A DNA stretch of 64,000 bases from Lachnospiraceae bacterium KM106-2 (GTDB lineage Bacteria; Bacillota; Clostridia; Lachnospirales; Lachnospiraceae). Of the stretch, positions 8,101-17,336 are shown one piece after another. The translations under genes and the position numbers were made by a program. The notes beneath the pieces were generated by a model. The model did no database searches, was not told where the DNA came from, and saw only the letters and a program-made list of their open reading frames with translations. The number at the start of each line of letters is the position of its first letter. Positions within the stretch are counted from its first letter, which is position 1. The stretch lies in NCBI GenBank assembly GCA_009731425.1, contig AP018794.1, positions 2,921,960 to 2,985,959 on the forward strand, given 5' to 3'.

Positions 8101-8892
8101 AGTTACTAGCGCACTAATATAATTCTCTTCCTGCTCTAAAATTGGTTGATAGAAGTAAGGCCCTGCTGGAGAAGAACATAGATCAAGTGCCTGATCCATT
8201 TGCTTATTCACATCTTTCATGATCGCCTTCAGATAATCAAGCAGATCCTTCATCCACACTGCCTGATCTAACTCTTCCTTGGTTTCAATGGCAAAGGATT
8301 TCTTCTTACTTGATAACCATTCCATTGGCCATGGATAACTGATCGAGAATTTATAGAGTTGTGTGATCAAACTCTCTAATTGTGTATCACTTTTTCCCGA
8401 TGCATAACATTCAACCAGCTTAAGAAAATCCTCACTTGCCTCATCATATTTACGCTCTAACAGATCGGATATGACATCTGATTGCAATAATTGAAGTTCC
8501 GCCTCGTCACCAATTCGAAAGGAAGGATCTAAGTCAATGCTATTGAAGTTATTTCGTATCACATTCAGACAGAAACTATGAATTGTAGTAATCTGCGCGG
8601 AATGAAGAAGAGACATCTGTTTTTGTAAATGTCCATCATCTGGATTCTCTGCCAATCGCTTCTCAATTGCTTTTCCGATACGCTCTTTCATTTCCGCTGC
8701 CGCTGCATTGGTAAATGTCACGATCAGAAGTTTATCAATATCAATGGGATGTTCTCCTTCCGTGATCATGGTAATAATACGTTCTACCAAAACTGCAGTC
8801 TTACCCGAACCGGCTGCTGCCGATACTAAAATATTTCGTTTTCGCAGGTCAATAACCTTTTGCTGATCGTCGGTCCAGCTAATCTTACTCAT
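5149..8892 (-). CDS. addA: ATP-dependent helicase/nuclease subunit A
   Basis: 1247 residues, the usual AddA length. UvrD/Rep superfamily 1 helicase: Walker A SAAAGSGKTAVLVERI near residue 24, VTFTNAAAAEMKERI (motif Ia), DEYQDSN (motif II), GDVKQSIYKFRMARPELF (motif III/IV), IMSIHKSKGLEFPVVI and VALTRAKEKL. A RecB-type nuclease domain ends the protein (GIIDVFFEEE, then LLDYKTDR). With AddB it unwinds and resects double-strand breaks, stopping at Chi. The ATG overlaps the 3' end of addB by 8 bp, implying translational coupling. Confidence 0.97.
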   Translation of the reverse strand: MSKISWTDDQQKVIDLRKRNILVSAAAGSGKTAVLVERIITMITEGEHPIDIDKLLIVTFTNAAAAEMKERIGKAIEKRLAENPDDGHLQKQMSLLHSAQITTIHSFCLNVIRNNFNSIDLDPSFRIGDEAELQLLQSDVISDLLERKYDEASEDFLKLVECYASGKSDTQLESLITQLYKFSISYPWPMEWLSSKKKSFAIETKEELDQAVWMKDLLDYLKAIMKDVNKQMDQALDLCSSPAGPYFYQPILEQEENYISALVTSNSYEKFEEALENVEWKRLPSKRDANVDTAIRDEVKAIRDGIKKTIKDIKENFFFQPIEEMINDIKGVRGCMDTLIDLTMEYSECYAKEKEDRGIIDFNDLEHFALNILVTREETEDKVTPTLAAVELSEFYEEILIDEYQDSNLVQETILNSISKEKFGQPNVFMVGDVKQSIYKFRMARPELFMHKYNTYPSEDNAYQRIDLHQNFRSRDVVLNPINYIFEQIMTPALGGIEYDEAAALHVGRKFQEPQNEENISKSTELILVGEIEDELLENKSEDYTKKELEAKAVAKRIREIIDPENGLQVVDGDGYRPARLKDIVILFRTMSGWADVFVDVLMQEGIPAFAETQSGYFSTIEIRTILNFLKVIDNPRQEIPLAAILHSPIYQFVSEELAKVKVDKKEYELFDALIKYEKEGDDEVLRGKIEHFLDDLKRYRRMVSYLSIYELIENIIDETGYYQYVLAMPAGEVRAANVDMLIQRAIDFETSSFSGLFDFNRYIEKLEKYDVDFGEAVVSNENDDVVRIMSIHKSKGLEFPVVIVAGMGKSFNNQDARSKLVLHPDLGIGPDFIDDEYRIKSPTLMKKVMAKLVVLENLAEELRVLYVALTRAKEKLIMMGYVDKLQDKIEKWPLSVVERESKTLSYQTLTSASNYLDWVIPASTSHISFVNEIRRCMSALTPDIPFEPLVDDSQEIPLEVHIENVLSIVNESLLSGIRRSLKRDELENWDTKIVHDEDVRAALLSRLGFAYPYVKDQKIHSKVTVTELKRMGQNIDEELSVDLLEEMEKDYEEVEVDLPVPEFVKKSEDIETTIIKATDIGTLYHRVLELMDMHQIQSKDDVIKQVEHLVQMGMISHEESNYLNYSKLYTFASSDVAKRMVAAQDQGRLHREQQFVMGQPANEINKDFMSEEMVLVQGIIDVFFEEEDGLVLLDYKTDRVSSAKQLVKRYKVQLDYYKLALEQVTHKKVKETYIYSFGLGEMISVE

Positions 8893-11800
8893 TTTCCTCT
8901 TCTCCTTCCTCTTCCTTTAATTTTTCGCTGATCTCATCCCATACTTGTTCCTTCGCAAACTTTGGTAATTTACGATATTCATTTCCTGGAAGTTTCTGAT
9001 CAAAACCACATACACTGGCATATTCACAATATTCACAAGCAGTTCGATCATTTAATTCATAAGGATTTAGTGCAATCGTACCATTTACAATTTCATCACC
9101 ATACTCCTTTATTTTTCGTTTTACATAACTGCTTAACTTATTAAATTGCGCACGGTTAGCCGTACTAGAACGTTTCCCGATGGAACCGTCTTTTGTTGTC
9201 TCAACCGGAACAATACTAGAAGAGACACTTCCTTTTAGATGTTCCTCTTCTTCATCTACAAAAGAGTGATCCATCGCCTTGATGACCTTCTCCTCCTGGT
9301 TTACAAGCCCATTCATTTTTAACTCTTTTAAGATTTCATTTTCAATCTTCTCTTTCCACTCATCGCTGTGCTCTTCCTCTTCTGAGGCATCTAGCTGCTT
9401 CATAACAACTGGGTCATTCATATTGTAGTAGAAGATACCGGCTGGAATGACAAGCTTATCTGGATGCTGTTTCTCTTCCAACTCTACAGCTGCGCTCATA
9501 TATACAACAAGCTGTAATTGAAGTCCATGATATAGCTTACCTAGATCCAATCCTGTTGTACCCGATTTATAATCCACAACACGGACTAATACATCATCCT
9601 CATCCACACAAGTGTCCACGCGATCGATTCGTCCCATCAGATGCATCATCTGATGATTATTCAATGGAATATTCACGGTATCTAAATGATCTAGTTGTGA
9701 GAACTTTAACTCAAAACCACTTGGTACAAAATTACCTCTTCGGACATGTTCACAAAGGGCCCATACCGTACGTTTCGTAATTCTCTCCACACGTTTGATC
9801 ATATACTCATTACGCTTACTGCTTAACATGATCGTATTATTATAGTTAAGAGAAGCTTCCTTTACAGACTCTTCCACAATTTCATTTCGAACTGGCTCAG
9901 GAATGTTATTCCAATTATATTTACTAGATTGCAGTTTTTTCGCAAATAACTCCATCGCTGTATGAAAAATAGTTCCGATATCAGGCATACGAAGCTGATA
10001 TTCCTGTCTTGGATTCAAATCTAATCCATAGCTTAAGAAATGTGCATACGCACAAGCCGCATATTTTTCTAAACGGGTAACCGAATTGGTTAAATCTTTT
10101 CCGTAAAGGGCAGCGGCGATCGCACGATTCAGATTCGATTCTTCATTTTCATAGCAAGCTCCTTCAATTCCCTTTTCCAAAAGCCATTGCTTATCTTCTC
10201 TTGATTTATACCAAGTAAATAGTTCCTTCCAAAGAGTAGTCGCATGTTCTCCGTCAAACCCTCGAAGTCCATCTAAGAGATAACGAAGTCCCTGATCTGC
10301 TCCTAATACTTCAAGTACATCATTTTCATCCTTCACCAAATCTAAATCTTCTACGGCAAGATCCGTAAACAGCTGCTGCAATTTACTAATAATATAAGAG
10401 GATCGAACTGCCTTTCCGTTGCTTCCTACTTTACTATAGGTCACATACAGCTTGTTCGTTGGCTTTGTTAAATTCAGATATAAATAAAACTGCTCGATAA
10501 AAGTTGCCTGTCTTCTCGTTGGTGCCATGGTAATATCCATACTTGTTAACAGCTCACGTTCTAAATCGCTGATAATTCCACCTTGGGCATTGCTCTTGGG
10601 GATAATTCCATCATTTACACCGATAAAGAAGAGTGCTTTGATATCTTTCAAACGAGTTCTTTCAATATCACCAACCACAACCTGATCGATTCCTGGAGGG
10701 ATCAAACCAACTTTCGCCTCTTCTAATCCGCTCTCCACTAACTCTTTATATTCTTTAATTGAAATCTGTTCATCGCCTAATAATTCAACTAGCTTATCTA
10801 ATAACTCTAGTACGATTCCATAGACTTGCTTATATTCTTTTGCAAGAAGCAGCTCTCCGCTGTTTTCAAAACGGATTCGATAGCGCTCGATCTTAATTCC
10901 TGCCTCCTCTTTTAATAAAAAGGCATAAAGCGCCTGTGTCATCTCAGCAATGGTAACTTCTTTCTTTGTCAACGCCTCATGGAACTCATCAAGCATCTCA
11001 ACTACCTGAGTACGAACTTCATTAATCTTCTCTAAATCTAGTTCTCCTTTGGTTCGGTAAATTCTTGTCCACTCTTTCTCCCACATACGGATTCCGCGGA
11101 TTCCAAGAGCGATAACATAGTTCTCTAACTGATCGATATCATCTTCCGGAATATCTACCAGACCACAGCGTAAAAATCGAAATACACTCTCATAAGAGAA
11201 ATCACGGATCAATACATCAAGAGCTGCACGGATCAACTCAACTAATGGATTGTTGCTAATGCTCTTCTTTAAATCCACAAAACAAGGAATCTCAGCACGG
11301 CGGTATTCCTTCTGGATCTTAGGACCAAACATGGCTAGATCACCGGTTACGACCGCGATATCCTTATAGCGATAATTCTCATCTTGAACAAGGCGCTTAA
11401 TCTCACGGACCGTAAAATCAACTTCAACCGCTGCGTCCTTTCCTACTAATACCCGTACGTCACTCTGCTCTCCACGATACTGCTTATAAGGATAACGGAA
11501 TAAATTATGCTCTAAGCTTGCTAAAGTTGCACTTTCAACAAAGCGGTATGGTGTCTCATTCTCTCGCACATAAACTGGTTTATCCACCGAGCTTCCCGCT
11601 GATTCTGCCACCTCATACAACTTTGCAATGGTTTTCTTACTCATGTGGAAAAGCTTGTATTCTTCATCGATCATACGGATATTTTCTCTTGGATCAATGG
11701 TAACTGTCACGATGATCTTCTTACAAATTGGTAATAAACATTGAAGCAGTTTGTACTGAGATGGTGTAAAACCTGTAAAGCCATCAAAACATAAAACGCT

Positions 11801-12388
11801 TTTCTTTAAGATATTAGAGTCCTCGATCACGGAACAAAGTACATCTAGAACTTCTTCTGCCGTAATATATTTTTCACTCAAGAATTCTTTAAAACCATTA
11901 TAGATAACAAGCATATCTTTCAATTTTCCTGATAACATATGACGATTGCTTGTTAACTCGATCATCTTCTCTAATTCTTCTGGGCCGATACTATACTGTA
12001 ACATTTCAGAAAGCAAGGATTTTAATTCTGAGACAAATCCTTGCTTTCGTACATTAGATTGAAACAACGTAAGCTCATCCTGCTTATTGGCGATAACTTT
12101 ACGAAGTACCATATTCTTACCGGTATCTTCTAACACGATACCAGGATCCCGTCCTGTCTCCTCAAATACACGATAAGCCAAACGAACGAAACTTAAGATA
12201 TCAATATTCATAACACCATGATCTGGATGCATGGTTACTAAGTCTTTCTGCGTCTGCATGGTAAACTGTTCTGGTACAACTACAATATAATTCATATCTT
12301 TATATTGCATGGATTTCTCTATAATTTCTTGATATAAGGCATGTGATTTACCGGAACCACTGCTGCCCAAAATAAGCTGTAATGACAT
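8885..12388 (-). CDS. addB: ATP-dependent helicase/nuclease subunit B
   Basis: 1167 residues. The N terminus is MSLQLILGSSGSGKSHALYQ, an inactive-helicase ATP site typical of AddB. The C-terminal nuclease has GRIDRVDT and VVDYKSG. Four cysteines (CAYAHFLSYG near residue 800, and CEYC...C at the end) should hold the AddB [4Fe-4S] cluster. The start is ATG at 12388, with AGGAGG 8 bases upstream; the frame extends only two codons further to a TTG that is too close to that site. First gene of addB-addA-VOC. Confidence 0.96.
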   Translation of the reverse strand: MSLQLILGSSGSGKSHALYQEIIEKSMQYKDMNYIVVVPEQFTMQTQKDLVTMHPDHGVMNIDILSFVRLAYRVFEETGRDPGIVLEDTGKNMVLRKVIANKQDELTLFQSNVRKQGFVSELKSLLSEMLQYSIGPEELEKMIELTSNRHMLSGKLKDMLVIYNGFKEFLSEKYITAEEVLDVLCSVIEDSNILKKSVLCFDGFTGFTPSQYKLLQCLLPICKKIIVTVTIDPRENIRMIDEEYKLFHMSKKTIAKLYEVAESAGSSVDKPVYVRENETPYRFVESATLASLEHNLFRYPYKQYRGEQSDVRVLVGKDAAVEVDFTVREIKRLVQDENYRYKDIAVVTGDLAMFGPKIQKEYRRAEIPCFVDLKKSISNNPLVELIRAALDVLIRDFSYESVFRFLRCGLVDIPEDDIDQLENYVIALGIRGIRMWEKEWTRIYRTKGELDLEKINEVRTQVVEMLDEFHEALTKKEVTIAEMTQALYAFLLKEEAGIKIERYRIRFENSGELLLAKEYKQVYGIVLELLDKLVELLGDEQISIKEYKELVESGLEEAKVGLIPPGIDQVVVGDIERTRLKDIKALFFIGVNDGIIPKSNAQGGIISDLERELLTSMDITMAPTRRQATFIEQFYLYLNLTKPTNKLYVTYSKVGSNGKAVRSSYIISKLQQLFTDLAVEDLDLVKDENDVLEVLGADQGLRYLLDGLRGFDGEHATTLWKELFTWYKSREDKQWLLEKGIEGACYENEESNLNRAIAAALYGKDLTNSVTRLEKYAACAYAHFLSYGLDLNPRQEYQLRMPDIGTIFHTAMELFAKKLQSSKYNWNNIPEPVRNEIVEESVKEASLNYNNTIMLSSKRNEYMIKRVERITKRTVWALCEHVRRGNFVPSGFELKFSQLDHLDTVNIPLNNHQMMHLMGRIDRVDTCVDEDDVLVRVVDYKSGTTGLDLGKLYHGLQLQLVVYMSAAVELEEKQHPDKLVIPAGIFYYNMNDPVVMKQLDASEEEEHSDEWKEKIENEILKELKMNGLVNQEEKVIKAMDHSFVDEEEEHLKGSVSSSIVPVETTKDGSIGKRSSTANRAQFNKLSSYVKRKIKEYGDEIVNGTIALNPYELNDRTACEYCEYASVCGFDQKLPGNEYRKLPKFAKEQVWDEISEKLKEEEGEEENE

Positions 12389-12573
12389 ACACAAAACCTC
12401 CTAATTACTCACTCTCTATATTATAAATCGATTCCGAAATTCTAAAAAGTATTTCCAAAGATTATTCATATAAACTCATTTTACCTAATACTATATATAA
12501 AGTAAAACATATTCTTGTTCAATGATGAGAGTCTCATACAGATTGGAAGAGAATTGTAATAGGAGGATTGAAG

Positions 12574-13005
12574 ATGTCGAAAACGAGGATTGTAATTATT
12601 CAATTAAAAGAGATTATTTACACTGCAATATTTGTGGGACTTGGCATCCTGCTTATACTTCTCCTCATCTTCATGTTTCTACCAGGTAAGGATGACACCA
12701 CCGCCAAAGGTGATTCAGCAAAGTACAAAGCCGGCGTTTATACGACTCAGATTAAACTCAATAATACCGATTTGAATCTAGAGGTTGTCGTTGATAAAAA
12801 TCACATTAACTCGGTTCGATTTGTCAACCTTGATAACTCAGTCACAACGATGTATCCTCTTATAAAACCAGCACTTGAATCGATTACAACCCAGCTTTAT
12901 AACGATGTGGATGTCAAAGACGTGACTCTATCGGATGATAGTAAATACACTCAGACCATGATCTTAGAGTCCATCGAAAAGACTTTGCAAAAAGCAACAC
13001 CTTAA
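12574..13005 (+). CDS. Membrane-anchored protein with FMN-binding-like domain
   Basis: 143 residues. An N-terminal hydrophobic helix (about residues 14-38) is followed by a charged linker. A 90-residue outer domain begins YKAGVYTTQIKLNNTDLNLEVV. The G-x-Y-x-x-x-I, VVDKNHINSVRF and late YTQTMILESI pattern resembles the secreted FMN-binding (PF04205-like) fold. I do not see the threonine motif needed to claim covalent flavin. Start ATG at 12574 (AGGAGG 7 bases upstream). Single gene with its own terminator. Function unknown. Confidence 0.6.
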   Translation: MSKTRIVIIQLKEIIYTAIFVGLGILLILLLIFMFLPGKDDTTAKGDSAKYKAGVYTTQIKLNNTDLNLEVVVDKNHINSVRFVNLDNSVTTMYPLIKPALESITTQLYNDVDVKDVTLSDDSKYTQTMILESIEKTLQKATP

Positions 13006-13027
13006 TTGGTACATAGTCATTCGTAAC

Positions 13028-13069
13028 AAAAAAGAGGTATTCCCTAATGAAAGGGAATACCTCTTTTTT
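13028..13069. terminator. Bidirectional terminator
   Basis: AAAAAAGAGGTATTCCCT (13028-13045) pairs with AGGGAATACCTCTTTTTT (13052-13069), with A and T runs on the two sides. It serves the FMN-binding-like gene and the converging Ig-like gene. Confidence 0.9.
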
Positions 13070-13086
13070 TGTTATTTTTATTTTAA

Positions 13087-14178
13087 TTACTTAACCGCAG
13101 CTGTTATACCAATTCTTGCAACATTACATGGCATATCATCCCAGTATATTTTCACTTGATTCTCAGTTACACTCCTAGCAAAGTAGCCATTATCATATGT
13201 ATGCGTAGAAATGACATTTCCCGCTGCATCATATGCATTCAAAGTATAGACAACATCAATCCATTCATTTGTAGCACATTTTGCTGTAAACTCAAAATTA
13301 GCATCAATTGTATCAAATGTACCTATGTTATGTGTTGCTGTCATACTGGCAGCTGTTAAATAAATATTAGAACCAATCTGTGAGTTAATCGCTGGCAATG
13401 TAACGCCGCTTACATTAAGTTGCTCATCATTATTTGCAAAACTTGGTGTTACTTTTGTAATTGTAAAGTATGCAATATCATAATTGCTATAGAAGAATTC
13501 ATTAAACCCTACTGCTTGTCCTGCTGCAAAACTACCAGTTGTATATCCATATTCATCGCCTTCTACAACCGTACCATTTGCTGCATATCCAGTAATATGT
13601 ACTGCAATTCCACTTAAAGTATATGGAGACGTATTATTGACAGTTCCATAATAAGAATATCTATAACCACCCGTTACTGATGCTTCTTTTGAAATATGGA
13701 AATCCGCTACTGTTGTTCCATTAAATACAGTTGGAACTGCTGTTCTAACTTCAACTGGAGTTGCTGCTGGCGTTACAGTTGAAGGTGTTACAGGTGCAGT
13801 TGTATCTACTGTTGGTGCTGGTGTAACTGGTGTTGGAGTCTTTTTAGGATTCTTTACTGTAACCTTACAAGTATATTTTTTCTTACCATATTTAGCAATA
13901 ATATTAGTAGAACCTTTTTTCTTAGCTGTTACTACACCCTTTTTAGAAACTGTAGCAACTTTTTTATTCTTCGTACTCCACTTAACTTTAGCAGCTTTTG
14001 CATGTTGTAATTTAAGTTTGTACTTTTTACCTTTTACAATTGTAACCTTTTTCTTATTTAACTTAACCTTTGATGCTGCACTGACTGTAACCCCCATATC
14101 AGGCACAACACATGGTGTTGCTACTGCTAATGTTAAAGCAGTAACCATAGCTATTGCTAATCTCTTTGTTCTCTTCAT
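13087..14178 (-). CDS. Secreted Ig-like (Big_2) protein, paralog A
   Basis: 363 residues. It has a signal peptide (MKRTKRLAIAMVTALTLAVA, cleavage near VSAAS). One lysine-rich Big_2 domain follows (about 37-108, ending TCKVTVK), then a Pro/Thr linker (KKTPTPVTPAPT region, 110-145). A C-terminal region of about 200 residues contains NNTSPYTLSGI and SNYDIAYFTI, resembling FxLYD-type domains. No LPxTG, SLH or lipobox is visible, so retention on the wall probably relies on the basic domain. Paralogous to the genes at 14744 and 15981. Its product sits in the cell envelope or is released. Confidence 0.75.
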   Translation of the reverse strand: MKRTKRLAIAMVTALTLAVATPCVVPDMGVTVSAASKVKLNKKKVTIVKGKKYKLKLQHAKAAKVKWSTKNKKVATVSKKGVVTAKKKGSTNIIAKYGKKKYTCKVTVKNPKKTPTPVTPAPTVDTTAPVTPSTVTPAATPVEVRTAVPTVFNGTTVADFHISKEASVTGGYRYSYYGTVNNTSPYTLSGIAVHITGYAANGTVVEGDEYGYTTGSFAAGQAVGFNEFFYSNYDIAYFTITKVTPSFANNDEQLNVSGVTLPAINSQIGSNIYLTAASMTATHNIGTFDTIDANFEFTAKCATNEWIDVVYTLNAYDAAGNVISTHTYDNGYFARSVTENQVKIYWDDMPCNVARIGITAAVK

Positions 14179-14244
14179 AATAACCTCCTAGTTATTCTTA
14201 ATTATTTATCACACTTTTTTATTTTACTCGGCTCGAAAAAAAGG

Positions 14245-14285
14245 TGTATAGTAATGTCATAATTTCGACTATTATGGTCATTTAA
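14245..14285 (-). promoter_or_regulatory. Possible regulator site upstream of Ig-like paralog A
   Basis: The minus strand has ATGACC and ATGACA 21 bp apart within an imperfect dyad (AATGTCATAAT / ATTATGGTCATT on the plus strand). The ATGACA half also appears in the repeats at 23806-23836. Weakly supported. Confidence 0.3.
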
Positions 14286-14374
14286 AAGAAATGGTATCAA
14301 TTGATTACCAATATATTATATATTTTTTTACATTTTTATCATATAAATTCCTTTTTTGAATTTAAACTTTATTA

Positions 14375-14719
14375 TCAATTATTTTTATCTTCCCATCTTG
14401 CCTGTTTAAAAATCACATAAAATAAATGAGGTGTATAAAGGAAAATAGCCACATTAAATATGATGGCATACTCATTACGATATACATCAAAATTTTTATG
14501 TAAAATTCCATTTATCAGCCAACTATAGACATAGATATGCCATAGCATACAATAAATCAGATCCATCCAACTTGCTTTCTTCGTATGACGTAACATACAC
14601 GGAAAAAGGAAGTGAAAAACTCGTGGTATTGAATGCCTTGCTCCACCATAGTCTAATGTTGCGGATACTACTCCTTCAATTAAAACCCATCCAATTACAA
14701 ATCCAATCAAATCAAGCAT
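14375..14719 (-). CDS. Small hypothetical membrane protein
   Basis: 114 residues, not recognised. Hydrophobic stretches near residues 3-20, 52-72 and 85-104 suggest three membrane helices; the C terminus is charged (ARWEDKNN). Good ribosome site AGGAGG before ATG 14719. It starts 24 bp after the Ig-like gene at 14744, so it is the probable last gene of the two-Ig-protein operon. It could assist export or anchoring, but nothing in the sequence proves this. Confidence 0.6.
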   Translation of the reverse strand: MLDLIGFVIGWVLIEGVVSATLDYGGARHSIPRVFHFLFPCMLRHTKKASWMDLIYCMLWHIYVYSWLINGILHKNFDVYRNEYAIIFNVAIFLYTPHLFYVIFKQARWEDKNN

Positions 14720-14743
14720 CTTATCCTCCTATAGCAGATTTCT

Positions 14744-15949
14744 TTAGGCATCCGTCATCTCAATTACAATGCGCTTGGTATTGATCGGCACATCTTGGAT
14801 CGTATATTCTCGTGCACTTGTGGTCGATACATCCATTAATTGAATATAGTTGGAGTCCACTTTGACCACCTGCCCGTTAGAATCTAAGAATTTAATATGT
14901 ATTTGAATCCCTCTATCCTTTGCTATTGGATCATAATGGAGAACCAGACTTACTTTCGCCTCAAACGTATCAAAACTAGCATAACTATGTTTTCCCGATA
15001 ATAAGAAATGATCTAAATAAATTCCAGGAACGATCATAGAACCATCTTTCGGACATTCTATACCTGATACATCAATTTTCTCTTCCTGATTTTGAAACAT
15101 TGGATGAATCTCTACTATTTCAAATTTTGTGATATCATAATTGGATTTCTGCTCCTCCTCTTTGAAATAGGGCTGTCCAGGCTCAACTGTACTATTCATA
15201 TCAAATATCATACATTTATTCACCATAGTCCCGTCCGCAAGATACTCATTACACAGCACCGTAATACCACTTAATAGGTATGGTGAAGTATTGGTTATAA
15301 TTCCATGAAAATAGTATTCATACGCTGTTGCACTCGCTCTTTCCCGTTCCACTCCAAAAGATGATATCTTACATCCGTTAAATGTATAATCGCTCTGAAC
15401 AGGTATACTTTCCTTTTTTGAATCTTTATCCAGTACCCTAACATTGCAGCGATATTGTTTTTTTCCAACCTTTACTGAAACGGCTGCTTTACCAGGTGCT
15501 AAGGCTTTAATTCTTCCCTTGCTTACTGTTATTACCTTTGCATTAGAAGTTTTCCATCCCCCAGCTCGTTTCGTTCCCTGTAATAAGATCCTTGTACTGC
15601 TACCTACTGTTAATTTCACTAACGACTTACTTAACTTTGGTACTTCCACATATACTCTGCATTTATACTTTTTCTTGCCATATTGAGCGATCACTATTGC
15701 TGATCCCTTTTTCTTTCCCGATACAACGCCTTTTTTAGAAATAACTATTTGATTTCCTTTTTTAGTCCATTTCACTTTTCCTGCCTTAGCTCTCTTAAGT
15801 TTTAATTGAAGTATTTCTCCTTTGGATACATAAGCCTTTTTGCACAACGATACCTTCTTACTTGCTGCATCCACTGTGCTGCTCTGTATCATCACAATGA
15901 CGACTGCTAGTATAAAAAGAACCAAAAACGGACGAATCCTCTGTCTCAT
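14744..15949 (-). CDS. Secreted Ig-like (Big_2) protein, paralog B
   Basis: 401 residues. Signal peptide MRQRIRPFLVLFILAVVIVM, with likely cleavage at VDAAS. Two lysine-rich Big_2 domains lie in tandem (about 30-105 and 108-180; each ends in Y-x-C-x-V). The same 200-residue C-terminal region as in paralog A follows (TNTSPYLLSGI, SNYDITKFEI, IDVSGIECP). Start ATG 15949 follows AAGGAGA by 12 bases; an in-frame TTG at 15979 is less likely because the signal peptide starts at the ATG. It follows paralog C after 31 bp and is in the same operon. Confidence 0.72.
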   Translation of the reverse strand: MRQRIRPFLVLFILAVVIVMIQSSTVDAASKKVSLCKKAYVSKGEILQLKLKRAKAGKVKWTKKGNQIVISKKGVVSGKKKGSAIVIAQYGKKKYKCRVYVEVPKLSKSLVKLTVGSSTRILLQGTKRAGGWKTSNAKVITVSKGRIKALAPGKAAVSVKVGKKQYRCNVRVLDKDSKKESIPVQSDYTFNGCKISSFGVERERASATAYEYYFHGIITNTSPYLLSGITVLCNEYLADGTMVNKCMIFDMNSTVEPGQPYFKEEEQKSNYDITKFEIVEIHPMFQNQEEKIDVSGIECPKDGSMIVPGIYLDHFLLSGKHSYASFDTFEAKVSLVLHYDPIAKDRGIQIHIKFLDSNGQVVKVDSNYIQLMDVSTTSAREYTIQDVPINTKRIVIEMTDA

Positions 15950-15980
15950 CGCAAATTTTCTCTCCTTTCTTTCAACCAAT

Positions 15981-17186
15981 TTATTCGCATGAAAGCTCTA
16001 TTCTAGCTAGATCAATGGGTATATTTTTCATACTATAGTCTTCGCTTCCTTTACTTGATATACGATAAAGCGTAATTAACCGTTTCTCTGAATAAATAAC
16101 CTGATTGGCTGAGTTAAAGCACTTCAATACTAACTTATAAGATTGATTCTTATCTACATCATAATGATACTTAATCTTGAATTTAGTATCATATAATTCA
16201 AATGAATGAAAGGCATGGTTTCCCGTTAAAGCTACCTCAGTTAAGGAAATCTGACCTACGTTTTGTCCCACCCGTGGAATTGCCACCTTACTCACATCAA
16301 TCGACTCATATCGATCCGTAAAAGTAGGCTGAACTCCCTTGATTACTACTCTTGCAATATCGTAAGCACTATAAAAGGAATCATCAAATGCATACTGTTG
16401 ATTTCCCGGTTTCATAAAAGCCTTTAGCGTTACTTTTTCATTAATCACAGCGACCCCATTTGCATCATATCCAACATAATTCACAATCAGCTTGTCCAAA
16501 CTATAACCGGAGGTATTGATCAACAAGCCACTTGCGACATAATGATATTTTTTATTAAAAGCCATTTCTCTTGACACATTAAAACTATTAATTGTACATC
16601 CACATACTGCATAAGGCATTGGATTTTCTACTAGAAACTGTTTACGGTATACCGTTACCTTACAATTAAATTTCTTATTTCCGACTTTTGCCGTCACTAC
16701 AGCTGTTCCCTCTCCTTTTGCTCTTAATTCACCTCTCCACACGGTTGCTACTTTCTCATTATTCGTTGACCAAGTTGCCTTTCGCTTCGTTCCTAGTAGC
16801 TCTAAGGGAACTCTCTCGCCCATTTCAAGATTCTCTTTGTTCTTATTTAATCTCACACTCTCCACGGTAACGCTGCATTTATATTTTTTCTTTTTATATA
16901 CGGCAGTAACTGTCGCTTTTCCCTTCTTCTTTCCAATAATAAGACCTTTTTTTGACACCTTAGCTGCTTTCCCTTTTACGGTCCATTTTACCTTGGATGC
17001 CTTTGCCTTCTTAAGTACTAGCTGAACTTTCTCTCCTTTACATAGACTGATCTTTTTCTTATTTAGTGTGACCTTAGATGCTGCCTCTACTTTTATTGTC
17101 TGCTTTTCGGCAAACAGACTGCTTCCTGCAAAGAATGATAGTAGCATTACGAAAATGAATATTCCTATCCGCTTATTTTTTCTCAT
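15981..17186 (-). CDS. Secreted Ig-like (Big_2) protein, paralog C
   Basis: 401 residues, first gene of the operon. Signal peptide (about 1-36, ending VEAAS). Two Big_2 domains follow (about 37-110 and 111-182, with KWTVKGKAAKVSKKG and TWSTNNEKVATV). The C-terminal region contains INTSGYSLDKL and SAYDIARVVI, co-linear with paralogs A and B. Ribosome site AGGGGGAG. The domains are very basic (KKKKYKC), as in proteins that stay bound to anionic wall polymers; that role is inferred. Confidence 0.72.
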   Translation of the reverse strand: MRKNKRIGIFIFVMLLSFFAGSSLFAEKQTIKVEAASKVTLNKKKISLCKGEKVQLVLKKAKASKVKWTVKGKAAKVSKKGLIIGKKKGKATVTAVYKKKKYKCSVTVESVRLNKNKENLEMGERVPLELLGTKRKATWSTNNEKVATVWRGELRAKGEGTAVVTAKVGNKKFNCKVTVYRKQFLVENPMPYAVCGCTINSFNVSREMAFNKKYHYVASGLLINTSGYSLDKLIVNYVGYDANGVAVINEKVTLKAFMKPGNQQYAFDDSFYSAYDIARVVIKGVQPTFTDRYESIDVSKVAIPRVGQNVGQISLTEVALTGNHAFHSFELYDTKFKIKYHYDVDKNQSYKLVLKCFNSANQVIYSEKRLITLYRISSKGSEDYSMKNIPIDLARIELSCE

Positions 17187-17298
17187 ATTTTTTCTCCCCC
17201 TATAATCCTATTCCTTTAACTTTTTTCTATATTAGATTACTCCTATCTCATTTTCTAGTTTGATATTTGTAATAATTAAGAACTTTTATGTAAGAAAC

Positions 17299-17333
17299 CA
17301 AAAAGGTGACTTGAAATTACTCAAGTCACCTTT
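17299..17333 (-). terminator. Terminator of the nadE operon
   Basis: AAAGGTGACTTG and CAAGTCACCTTT form a 12-bp stem. On the minus strand the stem continues into a short T run. It begins a few bases past the stop at 17337. Confidence 0.8.
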
Positions 17334-17336
17334 CGA

